The notes under the pieces: model-generated
What the model was told of the DNA's origin: nothing
Database searches by the model: none
The model's input: only the letters and a program-made list of their open reading frames with translations
NCBI GenBank assembly: GCA_003554685.1
Contig: PWHA01000233.1
Coordinates: 1 to 22,611, forward strand
Direction: 5' to 3'
Length of the DNA stretch: 22,611 bases
Origin: Halanaerobiaceae bacterium
GTDB taxonomy: Bacteria > Bacillota > Halanaerobiia > Halanaerobiales > Halarsenatibacteraceae
Translations under genes and position numbers: made by a program
Shown: positions 1 to 8,988 of the stretch, piece by piece
Numbering within the stretch: position 1 is the stretch's first letter
Layout: each line of letters starts with the position of its first letter

Positions 1-42
1 ACTCAGCTGAATTTGAAGGAGATCGAAAAGCTGGAAATTTGA
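1..42 (+). CDS. Possible C-terminal tail of an upstream gene (partial)
   Basis: Frame 1 is open from the first base and ends at a TGA at 40-42, giving 13 residues (TQLNLKEIEKLEI) of mixed acidic and hydrophobic character like the rest of the window. The stop lies 25 bases before the mgtE start, so this would be the preceding gene of an mgtE operon. The stretch is too short to identify, and an open run of 13 codons can occur by chance. Confidence 0.35.
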   Translation, partial: TQLNLKEIEKLEI

Positions 43-67
43 TTTTATTCAGGAAGGGGTGAAATAG

Positions 68-1432
68 ATGCCAATTTATGAAAAAGCCTTAAAAATGCTG
101 GCTGAAGAAAACATTTCAGCCTTAAAAAACCTATTAAATGAAGAGGATCTGGTCGACCTGGTGCAGCTTATGCGGCAGCTGGATCCTGATCTCAGAGTCA
201 TCTGCTTCCGGTTGTTAAATAAAGATCTGGCCATGAATCTATTTGAAAGACTGGAAGTTGAGCTTCAGGAGGAATTAATCACGGATTTTGCTGAATCTGA
301 AGCTAACGAAACTTTTATAGAACTGGCTCCTGATGACAGGGTTCGTCTGCTGGATGAGCTGCCAGCCCGGGTTGCGAAAAAACTGCTGCAGAATTTAAGT
401 AAGGAAGAAAGGGATCAAACTTCAGAACTGCTTGGTTATGAAGATGAAACAGCAGGTCGAATGATGACTCCAGAATATGTTAGATTCCGCCAGGGAACCA
501 CAGTTCAGGAAGCCATTGAAAAATTGCGGGTGGTTGGTGAAGAAAAAGAGACAATTTATAATATCTATGTAACTGATCAGACCCGGATTCTGGAAGGAAC
601 AATTTCCTTGGAAGATCTTTTGATGGCTGAACCTGATCAAAAAATTGAGGAAATTATGGATGATGATCCCATCAGTGTAACAACAACCATGGATCAGGAG
701 GAAGTTGCCCGGATTCTCCAGGATCAGGATATGCTTGCTGTCCCGGTTGTAGATAAAGAAAACAGACTGGTCGGACTGGTAACTGTTGATGATGCCCTGG
801 ATGTACTTGAGGAAGAGACTACCGAAGATATTTTTGAAATGGCAGGTTTATCTGCTTTGAGAGAGGAGGAAGCCGGAAAGAGCCGCCGGGTCATAGATGG
901 CTCTTTACCTGAAATCTGGCGGGTCAGAATACCCTTTCTTTTAATAGCTTTAGGGGGAGGATTAATGGCCGGGGTGGTGATTGAAGGTTTTGAGGAAACC
1001 CTGGAAGCGATTGCAGCTGTTGCAATTTTTATTCCGTTAATAATGGATATGGGAGGAAATGTAGGTACCCAGTCCTCTACAATATTTGCCCGCGGCCTGG
1101 TGCTGGGACATATTAATGTCAGGCGCTTTTTAAGGTATTTTTTCAAGGAAATGGCTGTGGGAATTACAATGGGTACCCTGCTGGGTTTGCCGGCCGGCAT
1201 TATTGCTTACTGGTGGCAGGCAGAACCGGGCTTTGGGCTGGCCGTCGGGATTTCTTTGGCCCTCACTGTAACCCTTGCCAGCACTCTTGGATTTTTAATA
1301 CCCTTTATTCTCTTTAAATTAAATCTTGACCAGGCTGCCGGTTCGGATCCTATTATCACCACTTTAAAGGACATTACCGGACTGATAATCTATTTTATGT
1401 CCGTGCAAATTTTTCTTTCTCATCTTATGTAA
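68..1432 (+). CDS. mgtE: Magnesium transporter MgtE
   Basis: Inner-membrane Mg2+ channel/transporter, 454 aa, full length for the family. Seen in order: a helical acidic N domain (about residues 5-130), a CBS pair (about 132-195 and 197-258), a connecting segment, then five predicted membrane helices from about residue 284. The membrane domain carries the family signature GGNVGTQS and ends with DPIITTLKDITGLIIYF, where D435 sits at the position of the pore aspartate known to bind Mg2+ in MgtE. In the family, the N and CBS domains bind Mg2+ and close the pore when the ion is plentiful. The start is supported by AAGGGGTGA at 54-62. No Mg2+ riboswitch is visible in the 67 bases available upstream. 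The gene ends at a clear terminator. Confidence 0.96.
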   Translation: MPIYEKALKMLAEENISALKNLLNEEDLVDLVQLMRQLDPDLRVICFRLLNKDLAMNLFERLEVELQEELITDFAESEANETFIELAPDDRVRLLDELPARVAKKLLQNLSKEERDQTSELLGYEDETAGRMMTPEYVRFRQGTTVQEAIEKLRVVGEEKETIYNIYVTDQTRILEGTISLEDLLMAEPDQKIEEIMDDDPISVTTTMDQEEVARILQDQDMLAVPVVDKENRLVGLVTVDDALDVLEEETTEDIFEMAGLSALREEEAGKSRRVIDGSLPEIWRVRIPFLLIALGGGLMAGVVIEGFEETLEAIAAVAIFIPLIMDMGGNVGTQSSTIFARGLVLGHINVRRFLRYFFKEMAVGITMGTLLGLPAGIIAYWWQAEPGFGLAVGISLALTVTLASTLGFLIPFILFKLNLDQAAGSDPIITTLKDITGLIIYFMSVQIFLSHLM

Positions 1433-1460
1433 AGCAGACAGGAAAAAACTATATTATCTA

Positions 1461-1500
1461 AAAACCGCTTCTGTTTCAAAAGATGAAGCGGTTTTTCTTT
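1461..1500 (+). terminator. Rho-independent terminator after mgtE
   Basis: An 11-bp perfect stem, AAAACCGCTTC (1461-1471) with GAAGCGGTTTT (1485-1495), encloses a 13-base loop and runs into a T-rich tail. It lies 28 bases after the mgtE stop and separates mgtE from the activase gene. The remaining gap to 1652 is very AT-rich, with several TATAAT-like strings (for example 1520-1525) but no promoter with a convincing -35 box. Confidence 0.9.
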
Positions 1501-1652
1501 ATTAATTTCCTATATATGATATAATAATTAATGATTAAATAATTTTATCTGGTTTTAATCATCTCCCGGTTTTTTAACTTCTATATAAATCTATAGCACT
1601 TAATTGATCAAAAATAGCCAAAAAATTATATTTAAAGGAGCTGATAATCAGA

Positions 1653-4600
1653 ATGAGAGCAGCTGGAATATGTCTGGGCGCTACCAATATAAAGATAGTG
1701 GAACTGGAAAGGAAAAACAGTGAGGCAAATTTCAGTTATGAAGATATTGAACTGGTTGATTATACAATAAAACAGCATGGGGGAAATGTTCGCTCCCGTC
1801 TTTCAGACCTATATCGAGATCGCGATATGGCCGGTGAAAAAATAACAGTGACCGGAAGAAAATTTAAGTCGGCTCTTAATGCACCGCGGATATCTGAACC
1901 CGAAGCAACTGAAATTGCCTACAGATATCTAAAAGATAAATACCCGGAGATTGATGCCATTGTTAGTGCTGGAGGAGAAACCTTTCTGGTATATGAACTG
2001 AATAAAGATGGAAGCATGGCCAATGTCTATACCGGCAGCAAATGTGCTTCAGGAACCGGAGAGTTTTTCCAGCAGCAGATAAAGCGCATGGGTTTAAAAG
2101 TGGAAACAGCAGTAGAAATAGCTAAAAATGATGACCCCTATCAGGTAGCTGGGCGCTGTTCGGTTTTTTGTAAAAGTGACTGCACCCACGCTTTGAATAA
2201 GGGCAAGGATAAAGGGCGGGTGGTGGCCGGCCTCTGTCAGATGATGGCAGATAAAATAATGGAACTGGTGTATAAATGCCAGGCAGAAAGGGTTATGCTG
2301 GTAGGAGGATTGAGCCGCAACAAAGTGATGGTTAACTTTCTGCAGGAGCGCCTGAAGAAAGTTATAGTACCTGAGGAAGCAGCTTACTTTGAAGCTCTGG
2401 GCGCTGCCCTGAAAGCACTTCAGGACGGCAGAAAGCTGTATTCCGAGAAACTGCTGGCCGATAAAAGAGACTCCTTTGATATGCACCCTCCACTTCGAGA
2501 TTTTGCTGACCGGGTCACCTTTCATGATATAAACAGAGATCAGGCCAGACAGGGTGACCGCTGTTTACTGGGGGTTGATGTTGGTTCAACTACAACCAAA
2601 GCTGTTTTGCTTAGGGAAGAGGATAATGCTCTTCTGGCGTCGGAGTATCTGCGCACGGAGGGAGATCCGGTGGGAGCAGTTCGCAGCTGCTACTGCAGTA
2701 TTTTAGAACAGCTGGAAGACTGTAATGTGGAGATAATCGGCCTGGGTGTTACCGGGTCGGGGCGGAGAATTACCGGGCTTCATGCCCTGACTGAATCTGT
2801 AATGAATGAAATTATTGCCCATGCCACCGGAGCAGTTTATTTTGATGATAAAGTCGATACTATTTTTGAAATTGGCGGTCAGGATGCTAAATACACCTAT
2901 TTGATAAATCAGGTGCCAACCAATTATGCCATGAATGAAGCCTGTTCAGCCGGTACGGGCTCCTTTCTGGAAGAGGCAGCAGAGGAATTTTTAAATGTAG
3001 AGATGCGGGATATTGCCGACAGAGCTTTACAGGGCAAAAATCCTCCTAATTTTAATGATCAGTGCTCTGCTTTTATCGGTAGCGATATAAAAACTGCTAT
3101 TCAGGAAGGTTTAAGCATAGCTGATATTTGTGCCGGGCTGGTTTACTCCATCTGTTTAAATTATACCAACCGGGTTCGGGGCAACCGCCCCATGGGTGAC
3201 AGGATATTTATGCAGGGCGGGGTCTGTTATAATCGAGCAGTTCCAATGGCCATGGCAGCCCTGACCGGAAGAGAAATTGTTGTGCCTCCAGAACCGGGAC
3301 TGATGGGGGCTTTTGGTGCGGCTCTGGAAACTGCTCAAAAAATTTCCAGTGGAAGACTGGAGGAACAAAGTTTTAATCTCAAAGAGCTGGCTGATAGAGA
3401 GGTCAACTATCTTGACAGTTTCACCTGCCAGGGTGGTCAGACTGACTGTGATCGTAAATGCAGCATCAATGTTCTGGAAATTGATGGTGAACGCCATCTC
3501 TTTGGAGGAATCTGCAGTAAATACATGAATACCGGTGAAGGCTCGAAGGATATTGAGATTGACAATCTAAATCTGGTTAAAGAGAGGGAAAGAATAGTTT
3601 TTAGAGATTTTGCTGCTAAACCTGATCAGGATAAGGAGCGGGGTACAGTTGGTTTAAATCGATCTCTGACCGTGCATACAATGTTCCCTTTTTACTCCCA
3701 TTTCTTTGCCGAACTGGGCTACAGGGTGGTTTTACCTGACACCCCAAATTCAGAGGGAATACAGCGGCAATCAGCGGCTTTCTGTTACCCAGTGGAACTA
3801 AGCCATGGCTATATGCATAATTTAATTGAAGAGAAGCAGCCTGACTACATTTTTCTACCTCAGGTTAAAGGTTTACATGTGGCTAACAGCCCTGAAGAGG
3901 GGATTATCTGCCCTATGGCACAGGCTGAACCCTATTATCTTAGTGCCACCTGGAAGGAACTCAGTGAGGAGCGCATGCTGGCTCCGGTGCTGGATTTTAA
4001 AGATGGTTTTGATGAAGCATTTGATAAGTTTATGTCGGTAGCAAAATATCTGGGTGTCGACAGATTAACAGCCCATCGGGCCTGGGGAAAAGCCCTGAAA
4101 GCCCAAAAGAAGTTTCAGCAGGCTTTGAAAGATAGGGGGAGGCAGGTTCTCGAGGAATTGGAGAAGGATCCGACGGAGAAAGCTGTAGTCATCTTTGGTC
4201 GGCCCTATAATGCCTTTGCTTCCGAAGCCAATCTTGGTATTCCTCATAAATTTGCTTCCCGGAGTGAGCTGGTTATACCCTTTGATATGCTGCCAATAGA
4301 AGCCGAAGAAATTTTTAACCGAATGTACTGGTCGATGGGCCAGCTGATTCTAAAGGGGAGTAAATATGTCAGCCGGCATCCTCAGTTATTTGGCACCTAT
4401 ATTACCAACTTCAGCTGCGGTCCCGATGCTTTTTTACTTAATTATTTTCGGGAGGATAATGGTGATAAGCCCACCCTGACACTGGAACTGGACAGCCATA
4501 CAGCAGATGTAGGTCTCAACACCAGAATTGAAGCCTTTTTAGATATTGTCGACAGGTACCGTAAAATATCTGATGATATTGTAAAGATAGATGAAGTTCA

Positions 4601-5972
4601 AGAATTTCAACCTGCCCGGATTATAAAGGAAAATGGAGATATTAAGGTGCTGACTTCTTCCGGAGACAGGCTGCCCCTGGATCATCCCAGAGTTAAGGCC
4701 CTTATTCCCTCCATGGGACATTCCAGCACTGAAGGTGTGGCGGCTGCCTTTAGATATATCGGAGTTAATGCTCAGCCCTGTGAGAGGCCCGGTGAGGCTG
4801 AACTGAAAAGAGGAAGGGCAAATTCTACCGGAAAGGAATGTCTTCCCTATATTTTAACAATGGGGACCATGTTAAATCGGGTGGAGGAGGAAAAGGATGC
4901 TGATAACGTAATTGTTTATTTCATGGCCGAGTCTAGCGGGCCCTGCCGCTTGGGTCAGTACAGTGTTTCCATGCGCCGGTTGATTGAAAAGAAAAAAATA
5001 TCGGATGTGGCTGTTTTATCGCTTAATTCTAATACCGGCTACAGTGATCTGGGAATAGAGTTTAGCAGACGAGCCTGGCAGGCTCTGGTACTGGGTGATG
5101 TCCTGGGTGATATGCACAGTGCAGTGCTGGCTCTGGCAGTAAATCGGGATGAGGCCGGCGATAAATTTGAACGGAGTCGTCAGCGGATCATATCAGCAAT
5201 GGCCAGAGAATCCTGGGGAACAATCAAGGATATCCTAGCTGAAGAAGCTGAAAAACTGTCCCGGATCAGGCTGAAAAAACCTCTGAGTCAGGCTAAAAAG
5301 GTTGCTTTGACCGGAGAAATTTATGTCCGCAATGATCGTTTTTCCCGCAGGTTCCTGGTAGAAAAACTGGCTGAAAGAGAGATTGTAACTATTGTTACGC
5401 CTATTACAGAATGGATCTATTATGCTGATTATTTAATACAAAACAAGCCTGAGATCAGTAAAAAATCATTTCTCTTTAGTGTTATTAATAAATTTGCAGG
5501 GTTTTACAAACGTAAAGTTGAAAAGGATGTCAAACAGATACTGGCAGCTTCAGAACTCTGCCAGGAGAAACTGATCGATGTGGATGAGATTGTTGAAACA
5601 GGTGAGAAGCTTTTAAGCCTGGAGCTTACTGGAGAAACTATTCTCACGATTGGGGGCACAATAGCAGAGGTAGTTGATGATGTTGATGGTGTGCTGGCCA
5701 TTGGGCCCTTTGGCTGCATGCACCATCGAGTTTCAGAATCAATTATAACCGATAAACTTGAAGAAATGAAACTGGAACTTTCAGGCAAAGATAGCCTGGG
5801 AAGTAAAGCTTTAGAACGCTTTGCCCGGCTTCCCTTTCTGGCAGTCGAATCTGATGGAAATGCCTTTCCCCAGGTGATAGAAGCCCGGCTGGAAGCTTTT
5901 TGCCTGCAGGTTGAACGGATGAATGAATTTAAAAATGAAGATAGACTGGAAGCAGTTCAAAAGGATGCCTGA
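1653..5972 (+). CDS. Large acyl-CoA dehydratase activase-like protein (two BadF/HgdC ATPase modules + DUF2229 + HgdB-like region)
   Basis: This 1439-aa protein belongs to the fused activase family related to HgdC, the iron-sulfur ATPase that drives ATP-dependent electron transfer into 2-hydroxyacyl-CoA dehydratases. Two ASKHA-fold ATPase modules are visible. The first (about 1-260) has CASGTGEF with C131 and a later C169 (CSVFCKSDC). The second starts at GVDVGSTTTKAV (from G307), with C431 (CSAGTGSF) and C471 (NDQCSAF). In each module the cysteine spacing (38 and 40) resembles that of the pair holding the bridging 4Fe-4S cluster in HgdC. A DUF2229 region begins near 668. The C-terminal part has FGRPYNAFASEANLGIP and cysteines C1063 (ECLPY), C1098 (SGPCRLGQ) and C1355 (GPFGCMHHR), resembling the dehydratase-like partner. 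No dehydratase subunit genes lie nearby, so the substrate is unknown. The SD AAAGGAG (1634-1640) is 12 bases from the ATG. Family assignment is firm; function is not. Confidence 0.88.
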   Translation: MRAAGICLGATNIKIVELERKNSEANFSYEDIELVDYTIKQHGGNVRSRLSDLYRDRDMAGEKITVTGRKFKSALNAPRISEPEATEIAYRYLKDKYPEIDAIVSAGGETFLVYELNKDGSMANVYTGSKCASGTGEFFQQQIKRMGLKVETAVEIAKNDDPYQVAGRCSVFCKSDCTHALNKGKDKGRVVAGLCQMMADKIMELVYKCQAERVMLVGGLSRNKVMVNFLQERLKKVIVPEEAAYFEALGAALKALQDGRKLYSEKLLADKRDSFDMHPPLRDFADRVTFHDINRDQARQGDRCLLGVDVGSTTTKAVLLREEDNALLASEYLRTEGDPVGAVRSCYCSILEQLEDCNVEIIGLGVTGSGRRITGLHALTESVMNEIIAHATGAVYFDDKVDTIFEIGGQDAKYTYLINQVPTNYAMNEACSAGTGSFLEEAAEEFLNVEMRDIADRALQGKNPPNFNDQCSAFIGSDIKTAIQEGLSIADICAGLVYSICLNYTNRVRGNRPMGDRIFMQGGVCYNRAVPMAMAALTGREIVVPPEPGLMGAFGAALETAQKISSGRLEEQSFNLKELADREVNYLDSFTCQGGQTDCDRKCSINVLEIDGERHLFGGICSKYMNTGEGSKDIEIDNLNLVKERERIVFRDFAAKPDQDKERGTVGLNRSLTVHTMFPFYSHFFAELGYRVVLPDTPNSEGIQRQSAAFCYPVELSHGYMHNLIEEKQPDYIFLPQVKGLHVANSPEEGIICPMAQAEPYYLSATWKELSEERMLAPVLDFKDGFDEAFDKFMSVAKYLGVDRLTAHRAWGKALKAQKKFQQALKDRGRQVLEELEKDPTEKAVVIFGRPYNAFASEANLGIPHKFASRSELVIPFDMLPIEAEEIFNRMYWSMGQLILKGSKYVSRHPQLFGTYITNFSCGPDAFLLNYFREDNGDKPTLTLELDSHTADVGLNTRIEAFLDIVDRYRKISDDIVKIDEVQEFQPARIIKENGDIKVLTSSGDRLPLDHPRVKALIPSMGHSSTEGVAAAFRYIGVNAQPCERPGEAELKRGRANSTGKECLPYILTMGTMLNRVEEEKDADNVIVYFMAESSGPCRLGQYSVSMRRLIEKKKISDVAVLSLNSNTGYSDLGIEFSRRAWQALVLGDVLGDMHSAVLALAVNRDEAGDKFERSRQRIISAMARESWGTIKDILAEEAEKLSRIRLKKPLSQAKKVALTGEIYVRNDRFSRRFLVEKLAEREIVTIVTPITEWIYYADYLIQNKPEISKKSFLFSVINKFAGFYKRKVEKDVKQILAASELCQEKLIDVDEIVETGEKLLSLELTGETILTIGGTIAEVVDDVDGVLAIGPFGCMHHRVSESIITDKLEEMKLELSGKDSLGSKALERFARLPFLAVESDGNAFPQVIEARLEAFCLQVERMNEFKNEDRLEAVQKDA

Positions 5973-6034
5973 GTTCTGAAAATACCTGTGTTTAATATTG
6001 TGAGAAGATCCAAGAAAAATTCTGGAGGCCAAAA

Positions 6035-7429
6035 ATGAATATCAAAAAGCTCCTAAAGCAGATTGTTATTGAGAATCAGGAATGGGTTGAGCTCCGCTAT
6101 CACCGGCGTAACAGCCTCAAACTGCAGGTTAAAAACGGAAATTTAACTGACTCAGTCAGTACCACTTTATCCGGAGTGGCAGTCCGGGCTCTGGTTGATG
6201 GCAGCTGGGGATTTGTATCAACTTCCGATCTTACTCTGGAAGGACTTAGGGCAGCAGCAGCTGAAGCGGTAAAGGCAGCCCGTGAAGCTGGAGTTCTGAA
6301 AGAAAATAAGATTCAGGGGCTGGCTGAGATTGAGCCGGTTCAGGGAAGTTTTAATTTAGCTGAAGAAAGACAGGACCAAAAACAGGAGCCTGATCTGGGC
6401 AGAAAGATTAAGCTGCTTATGGAAGCTGACGGGCAGGTTAGAGCAGCCGGTGAGGACATCATAGCCAGTCAGGTCTCCTATTCTGAGTTTAAGGACAGTA
6501 AAATTATTGTTACTGGTGAGGGAGTTGAGGTGGAAATTTTCGACCCTAAATGTGATATTGGGGTGGTGGCCTACGGAGCCAGTAAAAATCAGCAGGAAAG
6601 AGCGCATGCCAGCCACGGGGTGACCGGAAGCTGGGCGAAACTATTTGCTGACAGGAAACTTTCTGACCTTGCTGACAAAGCCGTGGAGCTGGTCAGAAAA
6701 CGCCTGGAGGCAGGCTATGTTTCAGGAGGACAGTATCAGGTAATCCTGGATCCTGCTTTAGTTGGGGTCCTGGCTCATGAAGCCATCGGTCATACTGTGG
6801 AAGCAGATTTTGTTGAGTCAGGTTCAGCAGTTCAGGGCAGGATAGGTGAACAGGTTGCCAGTGAGCTGGTGACACTGGTTGATGAGGGCAATATTGCTGA
6901 TGCTGCTGGCAGGGTCATTATCGATGATGAAGGCACCAGATCAACCAGGACAACCATTATTGAGAAGGGAATCTTAAAGAATTATCTTCACAATAGAGAA
7001 TCTGCCTTAAAATTTGAGACAGAACCGGGCGGCAATGCCCGGGCCTTTACCTATAGGGATGAGCCTTTGATTAGAATGACCAATACCTTTATTCTCCCGG
7101 GAGAAAGTGACCTGGAAGAGATGATTGCCGGAATCGAAGACGGATTTTTCCTCAAAGGTATGGCTCAGGGCGGTCAGGCTGACTCAACGGCAGAATTTAT
7201 GTTTGATGTGCTGGAAGCCTATCAAATTAAAAAAGGGAAAATTGGTAAGCCGGTCAAGGGATTAACCCTTTCAGGTCAGGCTTTTGAAGTTCTCAAAAGC
7301 GTTGATGCTGTCAGCAGAGATTTTGAGTTTGGTTTAGGCCGGGGTTACTGCGGTAAAGGTCAGGCAGCCAAAGTGGATGCCGGTGGTCCCTACCTTCGCT
7401 GCAGGGTTACGATTGGAGGGCAGCAATAA
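6035..7429 (+). CDS. tldD: TldD, zinc metalloprotease subunit
   Basis: 464 aa, normal length for TldD. With TldE it forms a cytoplasmic heterodimeric metalloprotease that degrades unfolded or small peptides and matures some modified peptides. The catalytic HExxxH motif is present as HEAIGH (H248, E249, H253), and C439 in GRGYCGKG matches the conserved cysteine that is the third zinc ligand in the family. The N-terminal alpha/beta domain occupies about the first 220 residues. SD GGAGG (6024-6028) lies 6 bases before the ATG. The gene starts 62 bases after the activase stop with no terminator between, so cotranscription with the activase is plausible. Its TAA overlaps the tldE start by one base (TAATG), a translational-coupling arrangement. 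Confidence 0.95.
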   Translation: MNIKKLLKQIVIENQEWVELRYHRRNSLKLQVKNGNLTDSVSTTLSGVAVRALVDGSWGFVSTSDLTLEGLRAAAAEAVKAAREAGVLKENKIQGLAEIEPVQGSFNLAEERQDQKQEPDLGRKIKLLMEADGQVRAAGEDIIASQVSYSEFKDSKIIVTGEGVEVEIFDPKCDIGVVAYGASKNQQERAHASHGVTGSWAKLFADRKLSDLADKAVELVRKRLEAGYVSGGQYQVILDPALVGVLAHEAIGHTVEADFVESGSAVQGRIGEQVASELVTLVDEGNIADAAGRVIIDDEGTRSTRTTIIEKGILKNYLHNRESALKFETEPGGNARAFTYRDEPLIRMTNTFILPGESDLEEMIAGIEDGFFLKGMAQGGQADSTAEFMFDVLEAYQIKKGKIGKPVKGLTLSGQAFEVLKSVDAVSRDFEFGLGRGYCGKGQAAKVDAGGPYLRCRVTIGGQQ

Positions 7430-8814
7430 TGAATAACAATCAGGATAAAACAAGGGCTCAGCAGGAGGATAATTTAATTGGTGGTTATGGTCTGGAAGTC
7501 TGTCAGAGACTGGTAGAAGAGGGCAGGTCTAAGGGGCTGGATGATATTGAAGTTTATTACCAGCGGCTTAAATCTCTGGAAGTAGTTATTGAAAAAAATG
7601 ATCTTCAACTCCCCAAATCAGATATTTATCAGGGCGTGGGAATCAGGGTTTTTAAAAATGGTAGTATGGGTTTTGCCTCGACTAATGATCTTGATGAGAA
7701 TTCATTGAAACTGCTGATGAAGCAGGCTGCTGTCATGGCAGAAAATTCTCCCCCGGATCGCAATAACAGGCTGCCTGAAGCTGAAAAACTGGAAGAAGTT
7801 CCTGATATTTATGATGATAGGGCAGAAAATATTCAGCTGGGAGACTTGATAGAAAGTGCCCGTTCTTTCATGAAAGAAATCAAACAGGATGACAGGGTTA
7901 CCGTTGATACAGCTGGATTTTCAGCCAGCATTGTCAATGATGCCATTGCAACTTCCCGCGGTATTATTTCTCAGGACAGGCAGACCTATTTTGAAACCCA
8001 GGCCCTGGCTCTGGCCCGGGAGGGAGAGGAGGTTTCCTCCTTTGATATGGAATATCAGGTGAGCTGTTTTTATGAAGAGCTTGATGTGGCAGAAAGCGGC
8101 AGGAAGTTAAGAGATAAGGTGCTGGCGAGCCTGGGGGCAGATACCATAGAAAGTTTTCGAGGAGAAATTCTTTTAACTCCCTTTTCAGCAGTTACGCTGC
8201 TGGTTAGACCTCTGGTTTTTGCAGTTAATTCTGAGAATGTCCAGAACGGCATTTCTCCCTGGAAAGATAAAAGCGGCAAACAGGTGGCAGCAGATATTTT
8301 AACAGTGATCGATGATGGGACTCTTCCCGGTGGGGTGGGGTCCGGTAAATTTGATCGGGAAGGTCTTCCTCAGAAAAGGCTGACGGTAATTAAGGATGGT
8401 CATCTCCAGGAATTATTTTATAATGCCTACACCGCTGCCAGAGCTGGCCGTAACTCCAACGGCCGTGCCGGTGGAGGAGCTCAAAGCACTCCGGATATTG
8501 CTCCCAGCAATTTTATGGTTTCTGGAGGTAAGAAGAGCAGAGATGAGCTTATCAGCGAAATAGAGCGGGGGCTTCTGGTTAATCGCTATTCCGGCTCGGT
8601 AGATCCGGTCAGCGGAGATTTTTCCGGGGTTGTTAAGGGCGGCCAGCTGATAGACCGGGGCTGTAAGGTCAAACCGGTTCGGGAGGTCATGATATCCGGC
8701 AATATTTATCAAATGCTTCAGAAAATAGCAGGCCTTTCCCGGGAAAGGGAAGATATAATGAATTTTAAACTGCCCTATGTTTTACTGGAAGATGTTTCAA
8801 TAACATGCGGATAA
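7429..8814 (+). CDS. tldE: TldE/PmbA-type partner of TldD
   Basis: 461 aa, the TldE (PmbA) partner that is inactive on its own in the family. It shares the TldD fold (VGIRVFKNGSMGFASTND near the N terminus; GRAGGGAQSTPDIAPSNF in the C-terminal half) but has no HExxxH: the equivalent region reads SAVTLLVRPLVFAVN. This loss is normal for TldE. The ATG overlaps the tldD stop (TAATG at 7427-7431), with GGAGGG at 7415-7420 as SD inside the tldD 3' end. No hairpin terminator is visible downstream, and the next promoter starts 100 bases after the stop. Confidence 0.93.
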   Translation: MNNNQDKTRAQQEDNLIGGYGLEVCQRLVEEGRSKGLDDIEVYYQRLKSLEVVIEKNDLQLPKSDIYQGVGIRVFKNGSMGFASTNDLDENSLKLLMKQAAVMAENSPPDRNNRLPEAEKLEEVPDIYDDRAENIQLGDLIESARSFMKEIKQDDRVTVDTAGFSASIVNDAIATSRGIISQDRQTYFETQALALAREGEEVSSFDMEYQVSCFYEELDVAESGRKLRDKVLASLGADTIESFRGEILLTPFSAVTLLVRPLVFAVNSENVQNGISPWKDKSGKQVAADILTVIDDGTLPGGVGSGKFDREGLPQKRLTVIKDGHLQELFYNAYTAARAGRNSNGRAGGGAQSTPDIAPSNFMVSGGKKSRDELISEIERGLLVNRYSGSVDPVSGDFSGVVKGGQLIDRGCKVKPVREVMISGNIYQMLQKIAGLSREREDIMNFKLPYVLLEDVSITCG

Positions 8815-8914
8815 TCATTTCAAACTTTAACGAATTAAATTAAACATAAAGCTGTAATTACCATGACATCAACTGTTTACAGGTATCTGAAATAAAAGAA
8901 AATTACAATATATC

Positions 8915-8943
8915 TTGAATTTTTATTGTTATTCTGTTATAAT
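8915..8943 (+). promoter_or_regulatory. Sigma-A promoter with extended -10 for the TRAP unit
   Basis: TTGAAT (8915-8920), a 17-base spacer and a perfect TATAAT (8938-8943) preceded by TG one base upstream (TGTTATAAT), i.e. an extended -10 element. The predicted transcript starts near 8950, leaving a leader of about 40 bases that holds the SD and little else, so there is no room for a riboswitch. This position also excludes translation from the upstream TTG at 8947. Confidence 0.8.
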
Positions 8944-8988
8944 TAATTGCAGTATAAAAATATTAGAAGAGAGAAGGAGGAATTTTAC

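Noticed and set aside
1..67. Magnesium riboswitch before mgtE
   Set aside because: The 67 bases available look like the end of a coding frame plus an SD; no M-box helices can be formed. A leader further upstream cannot be judged.
724..1200. 158-codon open frame on the minus strand inside mgtE
   Set aside because: Low-complexity serine/proline/isoleucine translation, fully opposite a clear MgtE membrane domain; a shadow of codon usage.
1604..1632. TTGATC-17-TATATT promoter ahead of the activase gene
   Set aside because: The transcript would start near 1639, inside the SD (1634-1640), so it could not serve this gene well; the region is so AT-rich that such matches are expected.
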